64,000 nt of DNA from Triops longicaudatus (taxonomy: Eukaryota; Arthropoda; Branchiopoda; Notostraca; Triopsidae). The notes below the pieces were generated by a model that was not told the DNA's origin, searched no databases, and saw nothing but the letters and a program-made list of their open reading frames with translations. Position 1 is the first letter of the stretch, and every line of letters starts with the position of its first letter. This document shows, one piece after another, positions 10,776-23,200 of this stretch. The translations under genes were made by a program, and so were the position numbers. The stretch covers positions 1 through 64,000 of the forward strand of contig JAGQDJ010000067.1 in NCBI GenBank assembly GCA_022885665.1, given 5' to 3'.

Positions 10776-11167
10776 TCGAAATTCCCCACATCACTACTTT
10801 TTGAAGGTGTAGACTTTTTCCACAAATACAGTTAATCTTCGGTATTATGCGTACAATTCCGAGAAGCTTGGTACTTAAACAAAAATTAACCAATGAAAGG
10901 GATAGCACTTTCTAGCGAAAATGGCTAATTATAAAAAACTCTTGAAGTCTGCCAGGCATGTAATTTTCCTAAATTAAATGACTCAACAAGAACATGACGG
11001 AATGAATACCTGATTTTTAGAAACAGCGGTCAGGAAAACAATTTTTAGTAGCATGGACTGAATAACAATGTGAAATAGAGATAAAAATGCATTTGATGGA
11101 TCATACACCACAATCCACCTTTTTATGTGCAATGTAAATTCATGGGCAGATCTGAAAAAAAAAACGC

Positions 11168-11222
11168 GGTCCTGGATCAGATTTGGATCCCTAAAAGGGA
11201 TCTTTGGATCAGATCTGGATCG
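11168..11222. repeat. GATC-rich degenerate palindromic repeat
   Basis: The stretch is built of variants of TGGATC and AGATCT. A GATCCCT/AGGGATC inverted repeat lies at its centre. It is the same word set that flanks the poly-T tract 340 bp further on. Confidence 0.55.
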
Positions 11223-11555
11223 GAACTGCACTTCCATAATTCCTGTCCTTTTTTAGAAGTATCAGTAACGAATGTCTCCCAAAAATACAGATACAAGCGA
11301 TGTTCCGAAAACTTGATGGTTCTATAATTTTTGTGATTTCACACTTACAAGAAAAAAGGTATGTTTTATACACATATTATTGTAATAAAGAAGTTGAGCG
11401 TAAATACCATATTAAGGTGTTCGGTATGGCAATTTAAAAGAATGTTATGGTTTTATCCAACGCTGTAACAAGGCATCAGAAATGATCCAAAAACCTCCCG
11501 TGACTCGAAACCTCGCAATCCGTGGCCAGCTATGTTAAGTGATCCGGGTCAGATC

Positions 11556-12201
<646 letters not shown>

Positions 12202-12206
12202 TCATG

Positions 12207-12250
12207 CTTGTTGATCTGGATCGGGTCGCGACCCAATCCAGATCTACAAG
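12207..12250. repeat. 44-bp near-perfect palindrome next to poly-T
   Basis: The core arms GATCTGGATCGGGTC (12213-12227) and GACCCAATCCAGATC (12230-12244) pair with one mismatch around a 2-nt centre. Outer arms CTTGT and ACAAG extend pairing with one more mismatch. It would form a strong hairpin or cruciform. Confidence 0.8.
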
Positions 12251-13924
12251 ATCAATCCAAATCCGGATGGCTTTTGGACGCGATTCGCCCATGTAGGGGG
12301 TACACCGAGATTTTTTTTGTTCACAAGCGAATACGTCATTGATCCCATCACTACGACCCTTATGTGACAAGTGAGAAGTTGCTCTGATAATTGGTACCTT
12401 TCATCATACACACAAAGAAACAAAACACTTTCTAACGAAAACGCTGAACTACTCTTATGCAGAGGCAGGGGGGAGGGTGGGAGGGTGTAACACCTCCCCC
12501 TCAAATGTTGACGCAAACTGTCCAGTAGGTGAAATTTGGCGTCTCTTTGGTAAAATTCATGGACCAAAGAAATTCAAAGTGTACGGTATAAATAAATAAG
12601 AAAGCAAAGAGGGACGGTAAAGTTTGGATAGCCACAAAGTAACTGGATTTTTGGAAAGAATTCGTCGGTAACTTCGTCGACACTTCAGAATGCTGGGAGC
12701 ATTAGTTTCTGCATAACACTTAGTGTTAGTTTTTAACAATAATTAAACCCTTTTGGCTCGTTGCATGAATTTTAATGAGAAAAACAACGAAGACTTCGTT
12801 AGTAGCCTTTTCAGTGACTTTTGCAACAATGGGTGATATGGCTCTCGGTAAATATTTCAAATCTGGATTCACATGTGGATATTTATCAACGACATTTTAT
12901 TAATAATGTTTTCCCGACCGGGCAATTTTAGTAAAAATAATAAGTGGAGCTTGTGTGTGCGATTTCACTAACACAGATTACAAAATTAAAGTTTTTAAAC
13001 AGTAATGTTTTCTTACTAAATTTGTAAATATGGTGTCTTTAATAATTTAATACTACTTTGAAAACAATCGAATTGAAACTTTTGAATTTAGTGCTCTATC
13101 TCCCCAAATCGAACGCTGTCGCGGCGCCCTTGCTATTATTAATGAATTTTCACGGCTTTAGGAATCTGGTATCGTTACAGGCTGACATGTCGAAATAATC
13201 TCATAGTTGCATGCGAAAAAAATCACGGAGTTCATATTTGGGGTTTCTACTGTACATTAAACCCAGACTACGAGGAAGCAAACAGAAGTGCTGCTTACCA
13301 TGTGGTACAAGCTTTGCACTTTACAGGAAAATTATATGCTATCAAAAGGTTATGGATCAGTAGTTCACACAACTACATACACCGTACAGTACCAACGACC
13401 AGAAGAACTTTCGCCGATGGTTTGTCGTTCAGGTCAATGGAATTTAAAACTTTTAATAACTTCTAGTCCGACTGTCCTTGGAGCTGTCATTTACCTTCAT
13501 ACACTGAAAAATCAGCATATGGCACTGAAAAGTACCTAATTTTCTAGAATTTTCGTGAGTTTTTATTTTTGATCTCAAGAGATCGAAAATCCTGCAAGGA
13601 TTTACATCTTTAAAGATTATTATAAGGTGACGAAGCACGACACACTTTTCTTCTAGTGGTCTGCGTTTATTGAATACGTAAACCATTGCTTCTCTTCAAC
13701 ATTGAGTAATTTTAAAGGTTTTACCCAACCAAGTGGAAATCTTGGGATGATGTCAAGGTCTGGCGCAATAAAACTGCCAGACTTTACTCTCATTCTTTGC
13801 ATAATAATGATCTTGCACCACCTTCACATTCCACGCAAGCATCCCGTAGAAAAAAAAGCCTTATCACTTCACCGGCGCGGTAATTTCAACCTAGAACGCA
13901 CCGCCACATTCTTCCTATCTTACC

Positions 13925-13963
13925 TGGTATTAGGGGTAACAGGCTGGGATATCCCTAATACCA
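13925..13963. repeat. 11-bp perfect inverted repeat
   Basis: TGGTATTAGGG (13925-13935) and CCCTAATACCA (13953-13963) are perfect inverted arms around 17 nt. No known role. Confidence 0.6.
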
Positions 13964-16751
13964 AGTGGGCGAAACTTAACTGCGCGTGGCCTTGTACACA
14001 AAAGCCCATTGTTCTTTTTTCTTCGCCAAGCTTGTTCCTTTGAACTCAGCAAGCCAAAAAACTGAAGTTCTGGTAAAACTAAACGCTTCCAGTCGCTGAA
14101 CCTCGATTTCAACGAATTTCTTACTGGGCAAAATAATGCACATCATTTTCAACGTGCCGAGACCTCAGTAAGGGAACCGTGGCGGATTGTGTATGAAAGT
14201 ATTTTCAGCTTAATCTTTCGTAAAATAAAAAGTCTCTGTTTGGGAACTCATTTGCGCGCTGACCAGGGGGATGTATCCTTAGAGCATACTGCCATGGGGC
14301 TAAGTTTACCCAAAACGCCCCACAGCTATGGAACCTTTTTGTGATATGCCAAAGGGAGCTAATTTTCTACCGCTCTGGCTTCCCTCTACTTGCCGTATGT
14401 CCTGGTCTGCCTTCCCAAATCCGGCTGATGATGTTGAGCAAGTCTACCGACCAGTCCTCAGTCTTCCTGGATACCTTGGACCGTGCAATCCCGAGTGATA
14501 TACGCTCGAACCATCTGCAACTACGTTTGTTGATCAAGTAAGGCAACAAAAGAAAGTTTCAAATATAGTCTACATTTTACGGTTTTATTCATTCACTTTC
14601 TTATTTTTTTTTTAGGTAGCAATAGTTGTAGCATATCGGATATATAGTGGTCAGAAACGTGTGACTATCGCATTGAAAAGTGTGTTTCGTGGCCATGCAT
14701 GATAAAAGCCCCAAAGTGTAACGGAGTTGAACGAAAGGACCAACTGTGCCCGACCGGAAACTCGGACAGAAACATCCACTGCCGAAATGCCTCTCACTAG
14801 ATAGGCTCTTTTCGTGTTACGCCCGGTGTTGTGTTCGTTAGTTTCGTGGTCCACATATGCAATTACGCATGTGACTGAAACACACTAAGTTGGAACTTTT
14901 CTCTTTGGTTTCTCCGTATAAAGAAAAGCAGAGTACAAATTTCACTTTACCGCAGACTCCTGAGATCTCCACTCCAGTGCAGTCTAATCAGACCTTGCAA
15001 CATAATCGCTAAAAAAAAATCAGGATTCCGTCACTGCCTGCACTAATATTAGTAAGCAAGTTTATGCTAGCCCAAGTTCATTTGGCCGTTCGCCTCCTTA
15101 CCTGTCGTTATGTCTGTGCTGTGTTCTATAGCCTGTAAAAACAGAAAAGCTAACCAGTTCTCTTCATCTGCCAGCTCTTCAAGGTTCCTCTTCGCCTGAA
15201 GGGGAAGGTGAGTGACCGCTTTTGCTCTGGCTTGCGATGCAATGACTTTGACTTGGCTTTGGCCTTAGCTCTTTTCCCTCTTTATGATGGTCCTTTAAAA
15301 TGCCGAGGATTTCTGAAAAAGCTTAAAACGCTCCCTTCTCTGCTATTATTTTGGTGCTCGAAAGCTTGGATTTTAACTTACTTTGCAAATTTTATTCACA
15401 TGATACTTTCGGAGCTCAGTGAGCTGTCACGACAGCAGGATGTGTCACCTTTTCGATAGTTTTCTTGTGTTTGCAAAACCTGTACGCCCTTTTCCTAAAA
15501 GGAGTTCCTGGTCTAAAATGGCAAGTTTAAGCAAATCATACAAGGGGAACAAACCACATGTGGAATAAAACACTTAAAGGCCAATGAGGCCATTGCGTGA
15601 CCCCTTTACCGACATTAAAAAAGTTAGGCAGCATACTCTCCCACTTTTTGTTCTACCTGTGCACAGTTCACATCATGCCGGAAGGGAAAAATTTGGTTCT
15701 TCTTCGTTTGGAGAGCCCTGTGATTGCCAAGAGCTGCGTTTAGAAGTCGAAACGTGACAGATGATTAGCATAGCCATTTTCACGTTCAGTAACGTAGCGG
15801 GCTTTGTGGTGCTCCTTGTCTTGCCACAGCCTATATTTCATTACGGCTCATATATACGCTTCCAAAAATGGAAGGAGGAATGTAGGCCAGAAGAGCTGCG
15901 AAGCTTTCTGATGTACGAGTCGACCTAGAATCGAGCCATATTTTGGTCAGTTTTCACGACTTGGGTGGACTATCTACCTCTTGGTTCCAGTTGACAATTC
16001 TTGCGTGTACATCTCGATTGTTATCGCTCGACCTAACCACCTAGTTAAAGCGATTTGCGCACTTCTAAAAAAGGAGAACCGATAAAACGGAATTCTATAA
16101 AGTGTTTCTTCCTACGTCGACTTTTTCCAAAGCAGGAAGTTTGTTTTTATACATACGCCAGATTTGGATGGTAAAGCTAAAACCTTGAGTAATCCTATTC
16201 TTTGCTGAAATGCGAAAGCATTCGTTTCTCCCAGAGGATACCGTAACGTTGTACTATTGGAAGTTTTAATACAGGGTAATTATTCTTGTCGTTTTAATTG
16301 CAGTGAAGTCAATGCACTTGTTCTTGAAGTGCACAAAAAGCTTGGAATGGAAGAACATCTAGCCTAAGGTTTGCAGCTTGGATTTTCACGAGCGTTTTTC
16401 AGTGCTGTATTTTTTCGTCTCTCTGACGATTTCAATAATTATCGATAGCGACTTCTCTTTTGCATGTCCTTTGGGCACAAAAACCGTTTCAACGCAGAAG
16501 GGCTATAACCTTACTCTTTAGAGCTTAGGGGATTGAAGTTTTAAAAGCTGAGATCGAATGATTTTTTGTCATCTTTAATTCTTGTTTTCTTTATTCTTTT
16601 TAGGAGCTCGACATCTTTGTGAAACGTCAAAAAACCCGTGAATGACGCCCCCGAAGCTAACTGTGACGTAAAATCCAAAGCCTTCCAAGACATCTTTTGA
16701 AAAGCTGGAGAGGTCGACATCTTCGTTTCTTTTTCTCGTCTGGGAAACACA

Positions 16752-18719
16752 ATGAAGAGCATGGCTGAATGCGATGGAGCCGTGCTACTAGCTAGCACAC
16801 GTTGGGATGACACGCCGTATTATCTGCACGAACTCCTGAAGCATGAACAATTGCCTCATATAGCACGAATCGTTAAAGGCCATTACCTGAATCTCGGAAT
16901 CCCAAGCCTGTCAAACCCTCAGCTCAGTTCCCAGGTATTTTTACAATCCGTGGGGAAATGTGTCCGGATCGCTGCACAGTGTGTCAAGTTCAAAGATCAT
17001 CAGCGCGTAGTTAACGTCGGCCCCAAGTTAGCCATCCCCGAGACGTTTAAGGGCTACTTTGAAATATTAAACGAAGACGGAAAAGCCGTGCGCTGCATTG
17101 AATCAGTGGCCGAGTTGGCTCGACGTTTCCCGGAAGCGTGCCTTGTTCGCGAGGCTTGCAAAGCCTATATCTCGCGTTCGGATCAAATCGAGTTCACCAC
17201 CGAGCGACCTCGCCTTCTTCCACTGGGAGAAATGCTCATCCTAGTTGGCGAGATTCAAGGCAGCTTGCGCCACCGGCCCGCCCGATTTCTGCGTTGTTTT
17301 GATTCCAAAGGCAGCAATGTCTACTTACCTTGGGATCTGAAGGCAAAGTTTAGTCCCATCGCCCAGGAAGATCACATCAGCGGCGTCCATCCTGTCCGCA
17401 ACTTGCTGTCCAAGCGCTTGCCCCTGATGGTAAGAATGGCCTCAGGAACGCCCCCGAGAGGCCTCAAACCTGGTCAGCAATTTTGCATGGAAATGAGGCT
17501 GTTAGCTGTGGTCGAGGAAGAAATCGTGGTCGCGTGGCCACTTTTACGACCTGAAAAGGGTCTCACCATCCTACCCCCCACTGTCCCACTAAAGATGCAG
17601 ATTCCTCACAATGCTAGCACTTTAAAGCAGTCCCACGAGTTTCGGAGCCTCGAGAATCGCTGTTGCGATCAGTGGAGCGAAATGGCGGACCAGATCCAAG
17701 TTTACGACTCCAACTTTAGTCAAAACTTGCGATTTGACGGTCAGCAATGGCGGATTCCCTTGTTACCCCTTATGAAGAAAACCCATTCCCCAAATTCTCT
17801 GCCAACACAGCACTTATCGACGCAATGGAGCGCAGACTTGGACAAGGATCCGGTTGTGGAAGAGACGGCCACGAGCAACCCAGATTCGTTGGACCTCACT
17901 GAGGAAGACTGCAAAGAGATAGACCAAATCTACGACTACATCAGGGGCATGGCACCTTGTCCTAATGTAGGGGTGGATGAGAATAAGATCAATTCAGCGC
18001 GGAAAATTGATGCACATTACCAGGCCAAACAACACAGTCGGGTAAAGCGGAACATCGTGCACAAGTCAGAGAAGAAAAATCATAATACCAAGTTGGACGA
18101 GTCCGCTGTGACCGTAAGTTCAACTGCTGGTGTTACTTCTCCCGCGCCGAGGTTTTATAGAAAGAGCATTAGCCACCAGCCAATGCCTACCCCTGACGCC
18201 CCTATACCCAAGCCACGCATGTACCGCCAGCATTCTGCAATGGTACTCACTCGGAATTCGCCATCAAATACAGCCAATTCTAGTGTCACGCCCCTGAAGC
18301 AGCATCAAGCACAGCACCAAGCGCTAACTTCGTCGCCTTTGTTTTACATGCGTTACAAGTCCATGTCAAATTTAATGGCGGCGGACTCAGATAACACGCT
18401 TGGCTCAAGTCAAAGTGGGGGAAGGTGTTCGGGAGGATCAGCTGGTTCAGCTGCGGTTCGGGTGAAAGACAACAACAGTAAGAATATTAGCAAAACAAGC
18501 CAACAAGGAAACGGCAAGATCTATCGCCCCCATCCAGGAATGCAAAGGCCGCGTTCCCTGACAAGCTTGCTTTTAGATGTGCCATCTCCCTTAATAAAGA
18601 AGCACCCCATGGTAGTGGCGGATATTACGCCGGCACGGCCGAACCGACCCCATAAACACCTGAAAGTCGAGAGGCACAGTCATCACCATCATCATCTGGC
18701 TTTGGGCACTGCGTTGTGA
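16752..18719 (+). CDS. CABIT-domain protein (GAREM/Serrano-like), intronless
   Basis: 655 codons in one exon. Residues about 15-290 look like a CABIT domain, the fold shared by GAREM, Themis and insect Serrano; key stretches are LPHIARIVKGHY, CVKFKDHQRVVNVGPKLAIP, GYFEILNEDGKAVRCIESV and the LVREACKAYI strand. GAREM proteins are adaptors for growth-factor signalling and Serrano acts in planar polarity, so a signalling adaptor role is inferred. After an acidic IDQIYDYIRG motif (about residues 393-402) the rest is disordered and basic. It has four related short motifs (PRFYRKS, PRMYRQHS, RYKSMSNL, RPRSLTSLL) and a His cluster near the end. The start is fixed by an in-frame TGA at 16698; a second Met lies three codons on. 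The body is more GC-rich than its surroundings. Confidence in coding is high, in the family moderate. Confidence 0.75.
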   Translation: MKSMAECDGAVLLASTRWDDTPYYLHELLKHEQLPHIARIVKGHYLNLGIPSLSNPQLSSQVFLQSVGKCVRIAAQCVKFKDHQRVVNVGPKLAIPETFKGYFEILNEDGKAVRCIESVAELARRFPEACLVREACKAYISRSDQIEFTTERPRLLPLGEMLILVGEIQGSLRHRPARFLRCFDSKGSNVYLPWDLKAKFSPIAQEDHISGVHPVRNLLSKRLPLMVRMASGTPPRGLKPGQQFCMEMRLLAVVEEEIVVAWPLLRPEKGLTILPPTVPLKMQIPHNASTLKQSHEFRSLENRCCDQWSEMADQIQVYDSNFSQNLRFDGQQWRIPLLPLMKKTHSPNSLPTQHLSTQWSADLDKDPVVEETATSNPDSLDLTEEDCKEIDQIYDYIRGMAPCPNVGVDENKINSARKIDAHYQAKQHSRVKRNIVHKSEKKNHNTKLDESAVTVSSTAGVTSPAPRFYRKSISHQPMPTPDAPIPKPRMYRQHSAMVLTRNSPSNTANSSVTPLKQHQAQHQALTSSPLFYMRYKSMSNLMAADSDNTLGSSQSGGRCSGGSAGSAAVRVKDNNSKNISKTSQQGNGKIYRPHPGMQRPRSLTSLLLDVPSPLIKKHPMVVADITPARPNRPHKHLKVERHSHHHHHLALGTAL

Positions 18720-19614
18720 GAGAAAACTATGTATGGACCTGTTTAACTCTCCGCTACTGATTTTCGGACTGTACACCCTCTCAACACTTCAAGTCGGGAA
18801 CCTTCTAATGCTCATGTCTTAAAAGTGATAACTTATGTGACTCCTTGTTTGTATTCCAAGTTATTAATTTACTGAAGGCGTGGATTTTTTCTATTGGGTC
18901 TTCAGTATCTATCGCCAACTAGTGCCATGTATCCCAATCAGAGCTACAGGAAAGCTCTCTTTGGTCTTGTGATAACGTCACGCTCGGTGACGCACAGTTG
19001 GCGCTTATGCTTACATTGGTAGGACAAAAGTTAAAATGCGTGAGGTACGTGAGGGCGTTTGTGTAGGGACGCCCGAGACGTCCAGCTCAATACATGTAAT
19101 TTCGGGCCTGTTTACAACTTTCATGTGTATTATACAAATATATATATAATTGGAAAATATTGAAACTTATGGCCTTTTTTTACCAAATTATTTATGGAAA
19201 CAGAATTTCACAAACATTTCGCCGTGACACTTTCGACACGTTCCACATCATGGTACCCCGTTTAACTAACCTAATCCGTTCCTGGACGGCGTTCGGCGTA
19301 AGACGCGTTCGCTATAAGACACGCTATTTCCCATAAGATTGATTGGAAATCATTTTAATCCGTTTCTGATCACGGACTGAAACCTGAAAAAGTTAATTTA
19401 AAAATCGGAAAAATGAAAATGCACTTACTGTCAAAATATATATTTCAAACATGTAGTAATCAATTTTGCTCAATTAGTGGCTCTCAAGACCACTCTAAGT
19501 TACATAAATCTTCGATCTTTTTGCTTCTTACGTATCAGCCTTGATTTTAACGTCCGGCAATGATTGGAAAAATCCGTCTAATGTAGCGTGCTTTAGTCTC
19601 TTCTTCATGGTTAT

Positions 19615-19754
19615 GATCTCGAGACCATGGTTTCAGTCTCGAGGCCCCGAAAGTCTCGGTCTGGGTCTTGTCTCGGAAAAGAATGGCAAGTCTCGCTCTC
19701 GTCTCGACAATTTCAGCCTGGTCTCGATCACAGTCTCGAAGCAATTGTCTCGCG
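19615..19754. repeat. GTCTCG-rich array, left copy
   Basis: Eight GTCTCG hexamers plus many near matches (CTCGAG, GTCTGG, CTCTCG) in 140 bp, irregularly spaced. It lies inside the pogo/Tigger-like element. Confidence 0.7.
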
Positions 19755-20113
19755 ATCTATGATACAATGCTCAAAACCCAAGGCGACGAGCTCTGATTTG
19801 CCGTCAAATGTGCATGCAGGTAAAAAAATCTAATGTGAAAGATCAGTTAAAAATTCTGAAACTTGAATTTTATCCTTCCAGGATTATTTCGTCATATTCA
19901 TAATATTCGTACTTTCTACTTGTGAAACCCGAGAAAAAATTCTCAGAAACTTTGAGAAATCCGGTATCCTTTCACGTTAAAAGTAGCGTAATGTACGCTA
20001 CCTTGGGTAAAGATGACTAGGGGTATTTTAGCTTCTTTGTATTTTTTTTTTTAACTTGCTTGAATACGTATTTTTACAGCAGAAAGTAAAGTTATGTTAG
20101 ACTTTCTGTCTAT

Positions 20114-20240
20114 GTCTCGAGACCGCTCTCGATCTCGAGATCCCAAGACCGGTCTCCGTCTTGATCTCGGTCTCGAAATCTCAGGTCTCTGTAAGTTTTG
20201 TACGGTCTTGTCTCGATCTCGAAAAGGTCGGTCTCGAGAA
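20114..20240. repeat. GTCTCG-rich array, right copy
   Basis: Four GTCTCG plus CTCGATCTCGAG-type variants in 127 bp, about 360 bp beyond the left array and in the same orientation. On the minus strand it reads as Arg-Asp/Arg-Ser dipeptides, a by-product of the hexamer. Confidence 0.7.
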
Positions 20241-23200
20241 CAACCCTGCTCTTTTTTAATACGGTTATGGAGAAGTGCAAGACATTGTCGCTGAATTCGT
20301 CTAAGCATTTACTCGCTCCAACCTGATTTGGATGCCGCATTTTTGCTTGGGCTTGAATTTCTTACCATTTCGTAAAAATTCGTTTACGGCTGCGGTAAGC
20401 ATAGGGGAATCAGTTACGCTCATCAAATTCATCAGAAGAAATCTTTCTGTTCTTATTACCAGAGTTCTCTGTTGCCATTTAAGCACCACTTAAAATTGAA
20501 AAATATTAACTAAAACTATGTAACCAAAGAGAGATACGCAGGCTATTTCTCAGCGACTGACCGGCGTGGGGGAGCCAAGTTCTCGTCTGTATTGCATGCG
20601 TGCAGACTGGGAAACGTAAGCGCCAATTTTTTTAAACTTTTTTGCTCACTCTAAGCGGCTCGTTGCAAGAGGCTGAGTTCGTTGTACGAGTCGTTTTCTT
20701 GCCAGCGCGCGAGTTCGTTGTACAAGCGGTTCGCTGTACAATGCGTTCGTTAAAACGGAGTACCACTGTACATTCTCGTAGGTAACGGGATTTAGTAGGC
20801 GGGCTCATTGTGTTTTACACTGAAGCAAAAAATGATACAAATGTCCTTCGTCATAGATAATTTTTTTACGGCTTACCGTAAAAAATAGCTAGGACAAAGT
20901 AGGCCTACATCAAAGCCTCATACACTTGATGTGCAGCGAAGGCGCATTCAAGTTACCGGCCGTCGGATCGGATCCCCGGGCCACTAGTTGGACAACCCAG
21001 TCCTATTCAATCGAATTACACGACATACATTCTATGCTTGCATAATAGTTTCGAAAACGCTGAAGACTAAACACAGTATGAAAAACAATTATGAATGTAA
21101 ATAATGAATAACGAAAGTGGTTTTAGTTATCAGGGGAGGATCTGTTTGGTTAGATTTTCACATTAATGTAAGTCTACATTAATTATTTTGAATGAAGAAT
21201 TTTTATTTTGTAAAGTCATTTTTTATTATTGTAAAATTGTATACTTTTATGTTTTACATATATTATTTTGAATTCGTAAAGAAAACATCCGAAGGTCAAT
21301 GACATTTAGTTATGTATTCTAGTGAATCCTGACATCTGTCATACAGGAATTGCCGGTTAATGTTAACGGAAGAGCTTGGAATGCACTTTTTGCACCGCCC
21401 TTCACTGGTCACTTTTATGTCGTTTTTAGACTATTACAGCACGACAGTGATTCTTGTCACCTCTCTCCTCCGAAACTGGCACCTTGCAACATTTCTTGTG
21501 CAGTTATCCTTCCAAACTGTTTACTTGTTCCACTATATAGATAAGCACACATACAGAACCGTTTTTGGTTTAATAGCGCATCAATTGTCTAGTTCAACAG
21601 TCTTCAATCTTTCAGGTCAAGGATAGAACGGTTTCACGGAAGGCGATTTTTCCACAGACCAGCGTGGGAAGGATGGTTTAGGGACGATTTAACTACATTA
21701 TAATTATTGCGTAATTCATCTTTATGAGATTACGTAATACAGCAGAAATCCTCTTAAATAACCTGTGCGGCAATTAACCCTATGTCGATGAGCAAAACCC
21801 GATCTATGACCAGACGATTTGGGTCCACTGGTTTAGTTAACTACTTAAAGCTAACGTACTGTTAACCGTTGATCGCCGTAAAGTAGGACGATTGGCACTT
21901 TTTCTAAACGATTATGCTCCCACAGAGGTTATTTTGCCCCATTTTTATCATTTTAACAATAGATTCCTGGTCCGCACGTAGCCTATATCGCACCTATGAC
22001 ATGCGTGACAAGTTCTGTAATGTAGGCCTATATTACCTGGGTTCGGTGAAGCCATGGTCGGCTAATAAGTGGCACCTGTCGTTGAACTGGCACTCTAGCC
22101 GTCAATGAACCAAAACTGGGGAAAATTCAATGAAAGTAATGTCATTAGTAGAGGGGGTAGGGGCAAAAGTAACGTTGCGCGATAGTAACAACAGCCATAA
22201 CTTTCGAACCAAAGGTTGCTTGTGGCTGTAAGAAATCACTGTCATGTCACATACCGTTAAATAGCATTATAAAAAGTTGCATGTGGAATGATTCAGAAAT
22301 AATCGACATATTCAATAATGTCTGCTTTTCGTAGCTTTAAAAAAAAGAAAAAGATGATACTTTTTCGACTGATGCGTTAACTAATAATTACCAAAAATTT
22401 TTAAAAAATACTTCATGAGCTCGTTGATTGCTACTGAACAAAGCGTGAAAACTTCAGACACCACAATCCCTTAGTTATTTTACAGGAAGACCTAGAAATT
22501 TCAAGACACCCGTTGAAACGGTTGTAATAGTCGATTTCTCAATCACAGAAAACGAGTCGTGAAAATCGGCAATGATGTATGACGTAGGTTTGGAATTCAG
22601 AATTGTCGGATGTGAGGAAATCCATCACAGAGGGCCAACGGTTGTCTTAAGTTTAGTACATAAAGCTGCTGTAAATTATCACATCACAAACAGTTTATCT
22701 TTAGAGTGTCGTCACGGTAACCACATGGCGCATGAAAATGGCGTCTCCACAACATAACATTTGTCTCTTTATTTACACAAGTTTGTTGTAGTATGCAATT
22801 TCTTGACGGAGATGAAGATAAAATCTAACAATATTGCTTGAGACTGTAAATGCTAACTTTCCTTACGATGCGTAAAATTTGTAATATTTTTTTTATTGGT
22901 AACGTTTCTTATGGGAAAACACACGTTAAACCCGGTGTTACTTTTGTTTCCACGTTTACACTGTTATAACGAACAAGGGCATCCTACTTTGAAGGCTAGT
23001 TTAGTCTTATTTTATGTCTTTGAGAAGCGTACAACAGCTTAACAGAGAGCAAAAATACATCTACATCTAGCGGTTGTATACTCAGATGCCAGCAAAGTGT
23101 AGGACGACTAATTTGCAAAGTTGGAAACAAACTTTGTAGTTATTTCCATTGATTTTTGTAATGTATCAAATTTGTGAGTTAAATGCGTTTTTATTTTACT

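Larger units (their letters stand above)
19249..20768. mobile_element. pogo/Tigger-like non-autonomous DNA transposon
   Basis: The right end, read on the minus strand, is CAGTGGTACTCCGTTTTAAC, followed outside by TA, the target duplication of Tc1/mariner-pogo elements. The left end, CATGGTACCCCGTTTAAC, matches it with small gaps. Inside the left end the run CTAATCCGTTCC, then GTTCGGCGTAAG and TTTCCCATAAGATTGATTGG resembles the sub-terminal sequence of Tigger/pogo elements; the right end has matching GTTCGTTGTAC repeats. No transposase frame is present, so it would have moved with help from a full-length element. It carries two GTCTCG-rich arrays. The left TA duplication is not visible, consistent with age. 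Confidence 0.65.

Noticed and set aside
13162..13467. About 100-codon open stretch (GIWYRYRLTCRNN...)
   Set aside because: It has no ATG at its start and no recognisable domain. Its length is within chance for this composition, and acceptor and donor signals are not convincing.
20964..20990. Run of restriction sites (GGATCC, CCCGGG, ACTAGT) like a cloning polylinker
   Set aside because: No vector backbone adjoins it and the order and spacing do not match a polylinker I know; treated as coincidence.
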